This document shows positions 9,655-19,124 of a stretch of 64,000 nt of DNA, in pieces. The notes beneath the pieces are model-generated. The model did not search any database. It was not told the DNA's origin and worked only from the letters and a program-made list of their open reading frames with translations. Position 1 is the stretch's first letter. Each line of letters begins with the position of its first letter. The translations under genes and the position numbers were made by a program. Origin of the DNA: Aedoeadaptatus coli (lineage in GTDB: Bacteria; Bacillota; Clostridia; Tissierellales; Peptoniphilaceae); assembly GCF_900343085.1 (NCBI RefSeq), contig NZ_OPYI01000001.1, positions 124,001 through 188,000 on the forward strand. The letters are read 5' to 3'.

Positions 9655-10704
9655 ATGAAAAAAAGATTGAAAGCCATAGTTTGTGGCACGAATTTTGGAG
9701 AATTTTATTTAAAAGCATTAAAGAGTGCCGAATCAGATTTTCAAATTGCAGGTATTATCGGAAGAGGAAGTGAAAGGTCAAAGACACTTTCAAAGAAATA
9801 TAATGTACCACTGTATTTTAATGTTGAAGAATTGCCATCAGATATAGATTTAGCTTGCGTTATTGTTAGAAGTGAGGGAACAGGTGGGGATGGAACAGAA
9901 TTGTGCATAGATTTACTAAATAAAGGAATAAACGTAATTCAAGAGCAACCTGTTTATCAAGAACATTTATATAAATGTTATAAGCTAGCAAGAGAGAAAA
10001 ACCTTATTTACTTGACTGCAAATCTATATTCAAATTTATCAAATATGCAGAGCTTTGCAGTGTATGCAAAAAAATTAAATATATATTCTAAGTTAGAATA
10101 TATAAGCGTTTCTTTTTCTACACAATTATCATATGTAGCTTTGGATTTATTAGCTATTTCTGGAATTTTAGGTGATTTGGAGTTGGATAATAATATAATA
10201 AAGGGATTAGGCCCATTTGATATATTATATGGAAATATAGGGAAATTACCTATTTTAATAGAATTCAATAATCAATTAAATCCCAAAACACCTGATTACA
10301 ATATGCAATTAATGTATAGTTTTAAACTTTATTATGAAGATGGAGTATTATCGCTAAATGATGCGTATGGAGATGTTGCTTGGCGTCCAAGAACATATTT
10401 AAAAGGAGCTAAAGACGATTTAAATATAGGTAAAGAGTCAATCTACAAGGTTTTGAATTCTTTAAAAGAAACGAGTACTTCAAAATTTTTTCAAACATAC
10501 TGGATTGATTCAATAACAGCAGAATTGATTAAAATGAAGAAATATATGAATTCAGGCAAACTTGATATTCGTCGAGTAAACAGGGAACTATCAACATCTA
10601 AAAAATGGGAAATTTTGCAGAAAAAAGCGGGATATGCAAAGTTTATGGAGACTAGTAAAGAGAAGCTGCTTTTGCTGAGTGATATAAAAATTTTTGATGA
10701 ATAA
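9655..10704 (+). CDS. Thiazolinyl imide reductase (Irp3/YbtU/PchG-like), copy 2
   Basis: A 349-aa protein clearly related to the product of 4664-5728: KAIVCGTNFGEFYLKAL, then IIGRGSERSKTLSKKYNVPLYF. I place the start at the ATG at 9655, where AGGAG lies about 9 bases upstream, rather than at an in-frame TTG at 9637 that overlaps the preceding gene. The GT[TN]FGxxY dinucleotide motif is intact, so it should be active. Two intact reductases in one cluster suggest that two different rings are reduced, or that the two act on different carriers. It is followed by a strong RBS and the large terminal NRPS. Confidence 0.83.
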   Translation: MKKRLKAIVCGTNFGEFYLKALKSAESDFQIAGIIGRGSERSKTLSKKYNVPLYFNVEELPSDIDLACVIVRSEGTGGDGTELCIDLLNKGINVIQEQPVYQEHLYKCYKLAREKNLIYLTANLYSNLSNMQSFAVYAKKLNIYSKLEYISVSFSTQLSYVALDLLAISGILGDLELDNNIIKGLGPFDILYGNIGKLPILIEFNNQLNPKTPDYNMQLMYSFKLYYEDGVLSLNDAYGDVAWRPRTYLKGAKDDLNIGKESIYKVLNSLKETSTSKFFQTYWIDSITAELIKMKKYMNSGKLDIRRVNRELSTSKKWEILQKKAGYAKFMETSKEKLLLLSDIKIFDE

Positions 10705-10723
10705 TTTAATAAGGAGGTAAATA

Positions 10724-13700
10724 ATGGAGAACGGTTATAAAGAAATAATTGAAAAATATTCTAAGCAAGGTATTGAGTTGTATGTTGATGGTGAAAAGTT
10801 AAAATATAAATCCATAAATGGTCAGTTAGATGAAGATATTTTAATGGAATTAAAATTAAATAAAGATGGACTTAAAGAATACATTAAAAAACTTGAGAAT
10901 AAATATGATGTTAAAGATGATTATGCACCATTTCCATTATCTCCAGTTCAGAAATCATATCTTTATGGAAGAGATGACTTACATTCATATGGAAATGTAT
11001 CTTGTCACATTTATCAAGAATTTTTATATGATAATTTAGATGTTTCAAAAGTACAAGATACATGGAATTACTTGATAAATAAACATGAAATGCTGAGGGC
11101 AGTTATATTTAAAGAAGGTTATCAAAAAATACTACAAAAAGTTCCAGAATATGAGGTTGTTACAGGAGATAGGATATCTATTAGAGAACAGTTAGAGGAT
11201 AAAGTTTATCAATTAGAAAAATGGCCAATGTTTGATATTGGAGTATCAAATTATGGAGAAAAATCAATTTTACACTTTTCGATGGATTTTATGATATGTG
11301 ATTGGTCAAGTATATGGCAACTTCTATTAGAGTTTGAGATGAAGTATTTTAAAGGAATAGAGAATGATAGACAATCTAAGATATCATTTAGGAATTATAT
11401 AATAAGTGAAGAAAAGACAAAAGAAAACTCGGAATACAAGAAGGCGAAAGCATATTGGAGTCAAAAGACTAGAAAATTAAAGACATCTCCAGTAATACCT
11501 TTAAAAACGCTAAAAGAAACGGATGTTTGTAAGTTTAAAAGATTGTCTTTAACATTAGATAAGGATATGTGGGATAAATTTAAAATTTTAGCTCAAAACC
11601 ATGCTTTAACACCGACAGCGTCAGTATTGACTGTATATAGTGAAGTACTAAAAAAATGGAGTACAGAAAAAGAATTTCTTATAAATTTAACTTTATTTAA
11701 CAAGAAAAATTTAGGGGAAAATATAGAATATTTAGTAGGAGATTTTACAAATACATCGGTAATTTCGATAAAAAACATAAAAGAATCTTTTTCAGAGTTA
11801 GCAAGAGAAGTTAATAAAGAATTATTCAGCTCAATAGATAATAGTGCATATCCTGGAGTTAATATATTAAGAGATATTGCTAAACTGCATAACTCCAAAG
11901 AATTTTTAGCACCGTATGTATTTACAAGTGCAATAGGGTTAATTAAAAAGAGGTTGATAGGAAGATATGTGTATGGAATATCTCAAACACCGCAAGTATT
12001 TATTGATTGTCAAGCTATGGATACTGAATTAGGTTTACAGATTAATTGGGATGTTCGTGAAGGAATATTTGAAGATGATATGTTGGAGGATATGTTTAGT
12101 GAGTTTAAGAAGATTTTAATAAATTTATCGAACAATAAAGAATTTTGGGAGAAACGTCTTGAAATTGATCTACCTAAGTGGCAACGTGAAATTAGAGAAA
12201 AAGTTAATGCTACAAATAAAAAAATTAATAATAAGACATTATTAGAAGATTTTATAGAAAAAGTAAAATCTTATCCAGATAAGGCGGCTGTTATAGACTC
12301 TAGAGGTTCAATTTCTTATAAAGAATTATATAATAAGTCTGTATCTATAGCTTTAGCATTGAAAGAAAAAAATGTAAAAAAAGGTGAGCATATAATTGTA
12401 AAACTACCACATAATAAAAGTCAAGTTTATACTATTCTTGGAATACTTATGGTAGGAGCTATATATGTTCCGGTAGATTTTAATATAGAAGAAAAAAGAT
12501 TAGAGAATATTTTAAAACAATGTAATTGTAAAGTTATTTTGACAAATGTCAGTTGTTATGATAGTAGACAAAGAAATTTTGTGAACATTGATGATGTAAA
12601 TTATAGGTTAGATTTGATAAATATGTTTAATATAGAACATATCGATTCGACTGATGCAGCTTATATCATGTTTACGTCAGAGACTACTGAAAATCCAAAA
12701 GGTGCTGTAATAAATCATGGCGCAGTATTTAATACTATATATGATATAAATCAAAAATTTGAAATATCTGAGAGAGATTGCATATTAAGAATATCAAAAT
12801 TAGATTTTGACTTATCTGTTTATGATATTTTTGGAATGCTATCAGTTGGAGGAACTATTGTATATCCTGATGAAAGTGAGTATTTAAATCCTGCTCATTG
12901 GGATAAATTGATTGAAGAAAATTCTGTGTCTATATTAAATATGGTACCAGAATTAATGAAACCATATTTAAATTATTTAGAAAATTTATCAAAAAAACAA
13001 AATTTTATTAAACTAATATTGCTATCAAGAGATTGGATTCCTTTAAATATGCCTAATGCAGTGCAAAAAACTTTTGTAGAATCTAAAATAATAGTATTGG
13101 GAGGTGCTACAGAAGCCTCTATATGGTCTAACTATCATGAATATAAAGGTATTAAAAAGGGATGGAAAAGCATTCCGTATGGGAAACCGCTCACTAATCA
13201 ACAAATTTATGTATTAGATAAAAATTTTGAAGATTGTCCAGTTTATTGCGAAGGTAATTTATATATAGCTGGTAGAGGCTTGGCGGAAGGGTATTTAGGA
13301 GATAAAAAATTAACAGAAGAAAAGTTCTTTATTCATCCTCTAAAGCAGATCAGACTTTATTCTACTGGAGATTTGGGTCGCTATTTATCAAGTGGAGAAA
13401 TAGAATTTTTAGGTACGGAAGATACTCAGGTAAAAATAAGAGGCAATAGAATAGACCTTGAGGAGATAAAAAATGCTTTAATTAAGCAAAAAGTAATTTC
13501 AAATGCTATTGTAATGGTAAATGAAAATAAAAAAGAATTTCCTATTGAATCAGTAGTAACAATTGCTAGAGAAGACAGAGATGATAAATTAGATTCGCAT
13601 TATGAAACTTTATTTAATAATAATGAGGGTATAGATATTAAAAATAAGGAATACTTATTTAGTAACAAATATAGGGAATTATGCGATATAAGAGATAAAA

Positions 13701-16096
13701 TATGTTTAAATGCTATACTAAATGCAATGATAGATACAGACATATTAAAAAAAGAACCAAATTCTGACTTATATAAAAGAAAAAGGAAATTAAATGATAA
13801 TAAATATAATTGGATAATTGACAGATGGTTATATCAACTGATAGAAAAAAATATGATATATGCTGAAAATGGAGATTATAAAATTCAGTCTATTTTGACA
13901 TATGATGATATTGCTAATTTATGGACAAAAGTTTTTTTAAAATGGGATGTTAAAAATGATAATAGTTTGAAGTACTTAAAGTATGTCAAAGACAGCACGG
14001 ATAATTTAGTAGAAATTTTAAATGGGAAGATTGATCCAGTAAATATATTATATCCTGAGGGTTCTGATATTTACACTGATGCAATGTATAATACAAGTAT
14101 AAATTCTATTGTTATTAATAATTTTTACTGTAATTTTATTAATGAGTATATTAAAAATAATAATCATAGGAAAATAAGAATTTTAGAAATAGGTGCCGGA
14201 ACTGGGGCAACATCTGAAAAAATAATAGATTTATTAAATGGTGTAGATTATGAATATCATTTTACAGATGGAAAGAAATATTTTTTATCTAAAGCTAAAA
14301 AGAAGTTTGAAGATAATAAAAATGTTAAGATCTATCAATTGGACATTAATGAAGATCCTATAAAAATTGGAATAGAATACAATTATTTTGATATAATAAT
14401 TGGCGCTTATGTTTTAGAAAATGCTAAAGATGTTGTAAGTAGTTTAAATTATATAAGAAATATATGTGCGCCTAAGGGATACTTACTATTTTCTGAGCCT
14501 ATACGTAATGAACCGTGGATAATTTCATCTCAAGTATTTATGATGGAAAAACCATTAGATTCATTAAGGAAAAACAAATTTTTCTTATCAATAGAAGAAT
14601 GGAAAAATATATTATATGAAAACAATGAAAAAATCTTTACTTTACCAAGAGAAGAATCTGTTATAGAGAAATTAGGAATGGTTTTGTTTATAAAACAGTT
14701 TAAAAGTGATTATTCTTTTATCAATAGAGAGAAAATATATAATAATCTTAAGATATGTTTACCTATTGATTTGGTGCCTGACAAAATAACTTTTTTAGAA
14801 AAATTCAAATTGACTTCAAATGGTATAGTTGACATAAAGAAAAATTTTTCATATGAAACGGATTATTTGAGATGTGCAGAAAATGAATCTATTAATTTTG
14901 ATTCAAAAAAAACATCTATACCAAAAGAAGTATTGAATATTTGTGCTAAATTTTTAGATGAAGAAGAATTAAATTTAAATAAGAATTTATATGAATGTGG
15001 AGCTGATTCATTGATTTTAGCTCAAATAGCAGCTGAAATTATAAAAAGCATTGAATCAAGTAGCACATTTGAATCTATACTTAGAGAATTAATAGATGAA
15101 CCAACTTTTTATAGGATTTCTGAGTTATTGAAAGGCGGAAACGGTACAGAGCATAATATTTCTAATGATGAATTTATATACTCAAAAAAATATAGTGCAG
15201 CCATCGAGGATAAAAGATTAAGAGTTATATTACATGGAGCTTTTGGAAATCTTGAAAATTTAAAAAATTTAGCAATGGAATTATGTTCTCAAAATAAGGG
15301 AGATATATTATTGATGGGTGTATCAGATATAGGTAAGTATCTAGATATAAATTCAGATGAATTAGTTGAAAAATTGGCAAATGAGTATTATAAAGAAATA
15401 CAAAAATTTTCTCCAACAAATGTTCAAATAATAGGATATAGCTTTAGCGGGGTAGTTGCAATAGAAGTTTCTAGGAGATTATTAGAAGCAGGAATTTTAG
15501 TAGATAATTTAGCAGTTATAGAAGGTGGAAGCTTGTTAAATTATAATTATGATGAATTATTATTGGAATTTAATTTCTTACAAGCATTTAATATTGAAAT
15601 TTCAGATATAGGATTTAAAGAAACAAATATATTAGATATAGCATTTTCTAATATGGATAATAATTATGAGAATGCAATGACGGTTAATAATATATTGAGT
15701 AAAATGCGATTCGAAGAAGATATACTTTATGTAAAAAAATTAAATTCTTTATCTCAACAAAAAAGATTTGAATTATATTATAATTTAGTAAAAAATAAGG
15801 GAAATTCAATTACAAAAAAATCTTTTTTAGATATGTATAAAATTTTCATAAAGTCATTTAATGCTCAAAAATTTATGCCTGAAATATATTTTGGGGATAT
15901 AGATTACTATATAGCAAAAGATAATGTTGGGGCATATAAGCACTTTAATATCCTAGCTGAAAATTGGAAGAATATAATTATTGGCGATATTAGAAAATTT
16001 TATATACCAGGCAATCATTATAGTTCAGTACAAGGAAAGTCAAACTCAAAAGTTTTAGCAAATATGTTAAATGAAAATATGTCGAGCGAAATATAG
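10724..16096 (+). CDS. Terminal NRPS: docking, Cy, A (embedded MT), PCP, thioesterase
   Basis: A 1790-aa protein with a strong AAGGAGGT RBS. Order: docking domain (1-60); Cy (about 65-480) with DFMICD at 188-193; A domain from about 490; methyltransferase inserted near 1000-1340 with intact SAM motif ILEIGAGTGAT; PCP with GADSL (Ser1429); type I thioesterase with GYSFSG (Ser1573). The A domain looks impaired. Its A3 motif is TSETTENPKG (residues 651-660), both loop glycines changed to Glu; A8 reads DLEEI instead of ELGEI; the catalytic A10 lysine is Ile1368 (SNGIVD). The domain still has FDLSVYDIFG and GGATEASIW as in cysteine-activating relatives. I infer that its carrier is loaded by another A domain, that the MT adds a C-methyl group, and that the TE releases the product. 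Confidence 0.87.
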   Translation: MENGYKEIIEKYSKQGIELYVDGEKLKYKSINGQLDEDILMELKLNKDGLKEYIKKLENKYDVKDDYAPFPLSPVQKSYLYGRDDLHSYGNVSCHIYQEFLYDNLDVSKVQDTWNYLINKHEMLRAVIFKEGYQKILQKVPEYEVVTGDRISIREQLEDKVYQLEKWPMFDIGVSNYGEKSILHFSMDFMICDWSSIWQLLLEFEMKYFKGIENDRQSKISFRNYIISEEKTKENSEYKKAKAYWSQKTRKLKTSPVIPLKTLKETDVCKFKRLSLTLDKDMWDKFKILAQNHALTPTASVLTVYSEVLKKWSTEKEFLINLTLFNKKNLGENIEYLVGDFTNTSVISIKNIKESFSELAREVNKELFSSIDNSAYPGVNILRDIAKLHNSKEFLAPYVFTSAIGLIKKRLIGRYVYGISQTPQVFIDCQAMDTELGLQINWDVREGIFEDDMLEDMFSEFKKILINLSNNKEFWEKRLEIDLPKWQREIREKVNATNKKINNKTLLEDFIEKVKSYPDKAAVIDSRGSISYKELYNKSVSIALALKEKNVKKGEHIIVKLPHNKSQVYTILGILMVGAIYVPVDFNIEEKRLENILKQCNCKVILTNVSCYDSRQRNFVNIDDVNYRLDLINMFNIEHIDSTDAAYIMFTSETTENPKGAVINHGAVFNTIYDINQKFEISERDCILRISKLDFDLSVYDIFGMLSVGGTIVYPDESEYLNPAHWDKLIEENSVSILNMVPELMKPYLNYLENLSKKQNFIKLILLSRDWIPLNMPNAVQKTFVESKIIVLGGATEASIWSNYHEYKGIKKGWKSIPYGKPLTNQQIYVLDKNFEDCPVYCEGNLYIAGRGLAEGYLGDKKLTEEKFFIHPLKQIRLYSTGDLGRYLSSGEIEFLGTEDTQVKIRGNRIDLEEIKNALIKQKVISNAIVMVNENKKEFPIESVVTIAREDRDDKLDSHYETLFNNNEGIDIKNKEYLFSNKYRELCDIRDKICLNAILNAMIDTDILKKEPNSDLYKRKRKLNDNKYNWIIDRWLYQLIEKNMIYAENGDYKIQSILTYDDIANLWTKVFLKWDVKNDNSLKYLKYVKDSTDNLVEILNGKIDPVNILYPEGSDIYTDAMYNTSINSIVINNFYCNFINEYIKNNNHRKIRILEIGAGTGATSEKIIDLLNGVDYEYHFTDGKKYFLSKAKKKFEDNKNVKIYQLDINEDPIKIGIEYNYFDIIIGAYVLENAKDVVSSLNYIRNICAPKGYLLFSEPIRNEPWIISSQVFMMEKPLDSLRKNKFFLSIEEWKNILYENNEKIFTLPREESVIEKLGMVLFIKQFKSDYSFINREKIYNNLKICLPIDLVPDKITFLEKFKLTSNGIVDIKKNFSYETDYLRCAENESINFDSKKTSIPKEVLNICAKFLDEEELNLNKNLYECGADSLILAQIAAEIIKSIESSSTFESILRELIDEPTFYRISELLKGGNGTEHNISNDEFIYSKKYSAAIEDKRLRVILHGAFGNLENLKNLAMELCSQNKGDILLMGVSDIGKYLDINSDELVEKLANEYYKEIQKFSPTNVQIIGYSFSGVVAIEVSRRLLEAGILVDNLAVIEGGSLLNYNYDELLLEFNFLQAFNIEISDIGFKETNILDIAFSNMDNNYENAMTVNNILSKMRFEEDILYVKKLNSLSQQKRFELYYNLVKNKGNSITKKSFLDMYKIFIKSFNAQKFMPEIYFGDIDYYIAKDNVGAYKHFNILAENWKNIIIGDIRKFYIPGNHYSSVQGKSNSKVLANMLNENMSSEI

Positions 16097-16162
16097 AGAA
16101 TAAAGTATATATTATAATAAATATTTAAAAAAGAAAGTATATCGTTTTGTGGGGGTGAAAAA

Positions 16163-18334
16163 ATGATAGAAACAATTATTTGTGGAAAAGTATCAGGAAA
16201 TTTTATTGTAGAATCTTTATTTAAATTAAAAGATATAATTGAAATATCAGGAATTTTTGAAGTTAATTCTAAGACAACAATTAGAGATGCATATTTTAAT
16301 AATTTGCCACTTTTTACAAATATAAAAAATATCCCTAATAATACTAAACTTGCATATGTTCCATTTAATTCTGAAATTAATAGAGATGTAGATATTGTTC
16401 GCTATCTATTAAATAGAGGAATAAACGTAATTGAAGAAATTCCTAAAAGTAAAAAAGATACAATAAAATATTTAAAGGAAATAAAAAGTAAAAACTGTTA
16501 CTATCTTATTAGAAATTTATATGAAGAAACAGAAATTTCAAAAATGTTTATAAGAAAAGCGAAACAAATAATGCAAGAACAAAAAATAATATATATTGAT
16601 TCGTTTATATCTAAAGATATGTTATTTTCTATTTTTAAAATTATTAAGTCAAGCCTTAATGAGAATTTTTGTTTTGATATAAAAACATTTAGTCATGATG
16701 AATTTATTACTATTAGTGGGAAAATATCGGAAATAACATTTTGCTTTAAAGTATATGATCCTATAAATATTAATAAAAGATGCAAATACTATGAAAATAA
16801 ATTGGAGTTTGTATTTGAAGATGGTAGTTTGATTTTAGAAATTTTTAAAAATATAATTATCTGGAAAAATAGAAGAAATTTATTTTTTGATAAAGATAAC
16901 ATAAATATAAATTTATACAATGCAGAACAACTACTAAATTTAAAAACATCTTTTACAGTCGAAAATAAAACAGATTTAAATGATGAATTATTACTTTTGG
17001 TAAAAAAACAGATCACTTTTTTAAATAATATGAAGAATGATGGAAGAAAATATTTGCCAAAGGTACACGAGATTATTAAAGATGTTCAATTATTTGATGA
17101 ATTTGAATATTTAGTAAGAAAGTTTGATTTAAAAGATGACCTTACAATAAAACAAAACTCATGTTTATCCTCAAATTTAGAAAAAAATGAGTGGTTGTAT
17201 GAAACACCTAATTTAATGAATATTCATTCTATACAAGATGTTGAAAGAAGGTACTCATTTATAGATCATGTTCATGTAAATAAATTTTTAGAATCGATAA
17301 ATATGTATATATATTTGTCCATGATATTGTTTTTTCAAAATAATGGTGTTTTTATTGATTGTAATCGCAAATATAATATAAATGAGATTATTGAAAAAAA
17401 CTTTAATAGTAGAAATAAAAATATTATATTAAGATGGTTAAATATATTATTCGAAAATGAATTTATACATCTAGAAAATAATAATTGTTATTTGCGTAAA
17501 GTCGTGAATAAAAATAATATTGATAGATATTATGAAGATGCAAAGAACTTATGGGATTGGAAATTAGGAGATCCGTTGTCTATAGATTATATAAATCAAA
17601 ATATAAAATATTTACAAGAATTATTTGATGGAAAGAAAAAATGTAATTCTATATTATTTCCTGAGGGAGACCTGAAATATGCAAAGGCATTATATAAGAA
17701 CAACATGGTATATAGATATATTAATGACTTAGTAGCAATAACTATATCTGATTATGTAAAAAAATATTCTAGTGGAATTAATAAGATAAAAATTTTAGAA
17801 ATAGGAGCTGGAATAGGAGCTACTACAGATAGTGTATTAAAAAGATTAATAGATGAAAATTTGATTGATGAAGTATTATATAAATATACAGATATATCGA
17901 ATTTTTTTATCCAGTGTGCAAAAAGCAAATATGAAAATGTAGTTAGTAACATTGAATATGAAAAGATTGATATAGATAAAGATTTGGAAAAGTTAGGAAA
18001 GGAAACTTTTGATATAGTGATAGCTGTAGGTGTATTAAATAATTCTGGAAAATTAAATACAGTATTGAGAGAGATATATAATACTGTAAAAAAAGATAGT
18101 CTTATATTAATTGCAGAACCAGTTAAGGAACCTCCTGAAATGCTTGTTTCACAAGTTTTTATGATGACAAAACCAACAGATATTAGGCTAGAGAAAAATA
18201 GAACATTTTTAAATAGATTAGAATGGCTTGATTTATTAAAGGATACATTTGATAAAAAACAAATTCTTATTTATCCTAAAAATACACACGCCTTGTATGA
18301 ATTTGGGCAACAATTATTTGTTGTTAAAATATAA
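16163..18334 (+). CDS. Fusion of degenerate thiazolinyl imide reductase with NRPS-type methyltransferase
   Basis: A 723-aa protein. Residues 1 to about 320 follow the layout of the two imide reductases (TIICGKVSGNFIVESLF, then NLPLFTNIKNIP and LLNRGINVIEE), but the dinucleotide motif has changed from GTxFGxxY to GKVSGNF and nearby glycines are lost. Residues 350-723 are the whole methyltransferase cassette found inside the A domains of this cluster, including the winged-helix-like lead-in (LRWLNILFENEFIHL) and an intact SAM motif ILEIGAGIGAT near 545. There is no A or PCP domain. I infer a trans-acting methyltransferase whose reductase half now serves for binding or docking. The 66-bp gap before it is the largest in the cluster and may hold a weak promoter. 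Confidence 0.72.
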   Translation: MIETIICGKVSGNFIVESLFKLKDIIEISGIFEVNSKTTIRDAYFNNLPLFTNIKNIPNNTKLAYVPFNSEINRDVDIVRYLLNRGINVIEEIPKSKKDTIKYLKEIKSKNCYYLIRNLYEETEISKMFIRKAKQIMQEQKIIYIDSFISKDMLFSIFKIIKSSLNENFCFDIKTFSHDEFITISGKISEITFCFKVYDPININKRCKYYENKLEFVFEDGSLILEIFKNIIIWKNRRNLFFDKDNININLYNAEQLLNLKTSFTVENKTDLNDELLLLVKKQITFLNNMKNDGRKYLPKVHEIIKDVQLFDEFEYLVRKFDLKDDLTIKQNSCLSSNLEKNEWLYETPNLMNIHSIQDVERRYSFIDHVHVNKFLESINMYIYLSMILFFQNNGVFIDCNRKYNINEIIEKNFNSRNKNIILRWLNILFENEFIHLENNNCYLRKVVNKNNIDRYYEDAKNLWDWKLGDPLSIDYINQNIKYLQELFDGKKKCNSILFPEGDLKYAKALYKNNMVYRYINDLVAITISDYVKKYSSGINKIKILEIGAGIGATTDSVLKRLIDENLIDEVLYKYTDISNFFIQCAKSKYENVVSNIEYEKIDIDKDLEKLGKETFDIVIAVGVLNNSGKLNTVLREIYNTVKKDSLILIAEPVKEPPEMLVSQVFMMTKPTDIRLEKNRTFLNRLEWLDLLKDTFDKKQILIYPKNTHALYEFGQQLFVVKI

Positions 18335-18357
18335 AAAAAGGAGATAAATAAGTAGTC

Positions 18358-19014
18358 ATGAAAGAAACAATTATTTTAGTATGTGGAGCTTTTCATTATG
18401 AATGGTGCTGGAATGAACATTTTATACCATACTTTAAGGAAAAAGGATACAATTTACATGTGCATGCATTATCAAAAGAAGCTAAAAATTTAAAAGATTC
18501 TATGAAAATATTAAGGGAAAATATTAAAAAAATTGATACAGAGTTTATTTTTATAACACATTCTATGGGTAATTTGTTTATAAATGAATTTTTAAAAACT
18601 TATAAAGATTGTGTGCCGAAATCAATGGTTTTTTTAATGCCATTTCCAATTGAAAACAGGATTAAAAATTTATTCTTTACTAATAAGAATTATATTAAGT
18701 TGACAAGGGAAGAATTCTTTTTTTCTGGAAGAGTTAATAACGCTAAAAAGTATATTGATAAAATGAATAAGGAACCTCTAAGCATAAGAATGTTGCCTGT
18801 TATTTATTCCTCAATTAAAAAAATAGAATTTAATGTTCCAATATTAACCATATGTTCTAAAAATGACAATTGTTTACTCGGAGAATCAGTAATAGAATCA
18901 GCTAAGTTGTATAAATCAAAAATTGTTGTTTTAGACGATGTGTGTCATGATTGTATGCTTGATCCCGAATGGAAACTAGTAGCGGACCTAACAAGAGAAT
19001 TTATAGATAATTAA
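18358..19014 (+). CDS. Alpha/beta hydrolase, possible editing thioesterase
   Basis: A 218-aa alpha/beta hydrolase. The nucleophile elbow is THSMGN (Ser69), with an acid in the SKNDN segment and a late histidine in DVCHDCMLD. It is the last gene of the cluster before the regulator. Size and position match the type II thioesterases that clear mischarged carriers (YbtT in yersiniabactin), but the sequence is closer to general alpha/beta hydrolases than to GrsT-type enzymes, so substrate cleavage or product release is also possible. The nearest RBS, AAGGAG, is about 14 bases before the ATG, longer than usual. Confidence 0.6.
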   Translation: MKETIILVCGAFHYEWCWNEHFIPYFKEKGYNLHVHALSKEAKNLKDSMKILRENIKKIDTEFIFITHSMGNLFINEFLKTYKDCVPKSMVFLMPFPIENRIKNLFFTNKNYIKLTREEFFFSGRVNNAKKYIDKMNKEPLSIRMLPVIYSSIKKIEFNVPILTICSKNDNCLLGESVIESAKLYKSKIVVLDDVCHDCMLDPEWKLVADLTREFIDN

Positions 19015-19054
19015 ATAATATGTTATCATAAAAAAATGTAATTGATAGTGATTG

Positions 19055-19084
19055 TTGACTTCATTAGCTTCTTTATGCTAAAAT
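19055..19084 (+). promoter_or_regulatory. Sigma-A-type promoter of the TetR gene
   Basis: TTGACT (19055-19060), 18-bp spacer and TAAAAT (19079-19084), about 40 bases before the TetR reading frame. An AGTAAAC word follows at 19088-19094 and recurs at 19808-19814 before the ECF operon; a shared operator is possible but not shown. Confidence 0.6.
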
Positions 19085-19124
19085 ATAGTAAACGGTGTTA
19101 TCTTAATTTGGGAGGTGAAACTTA

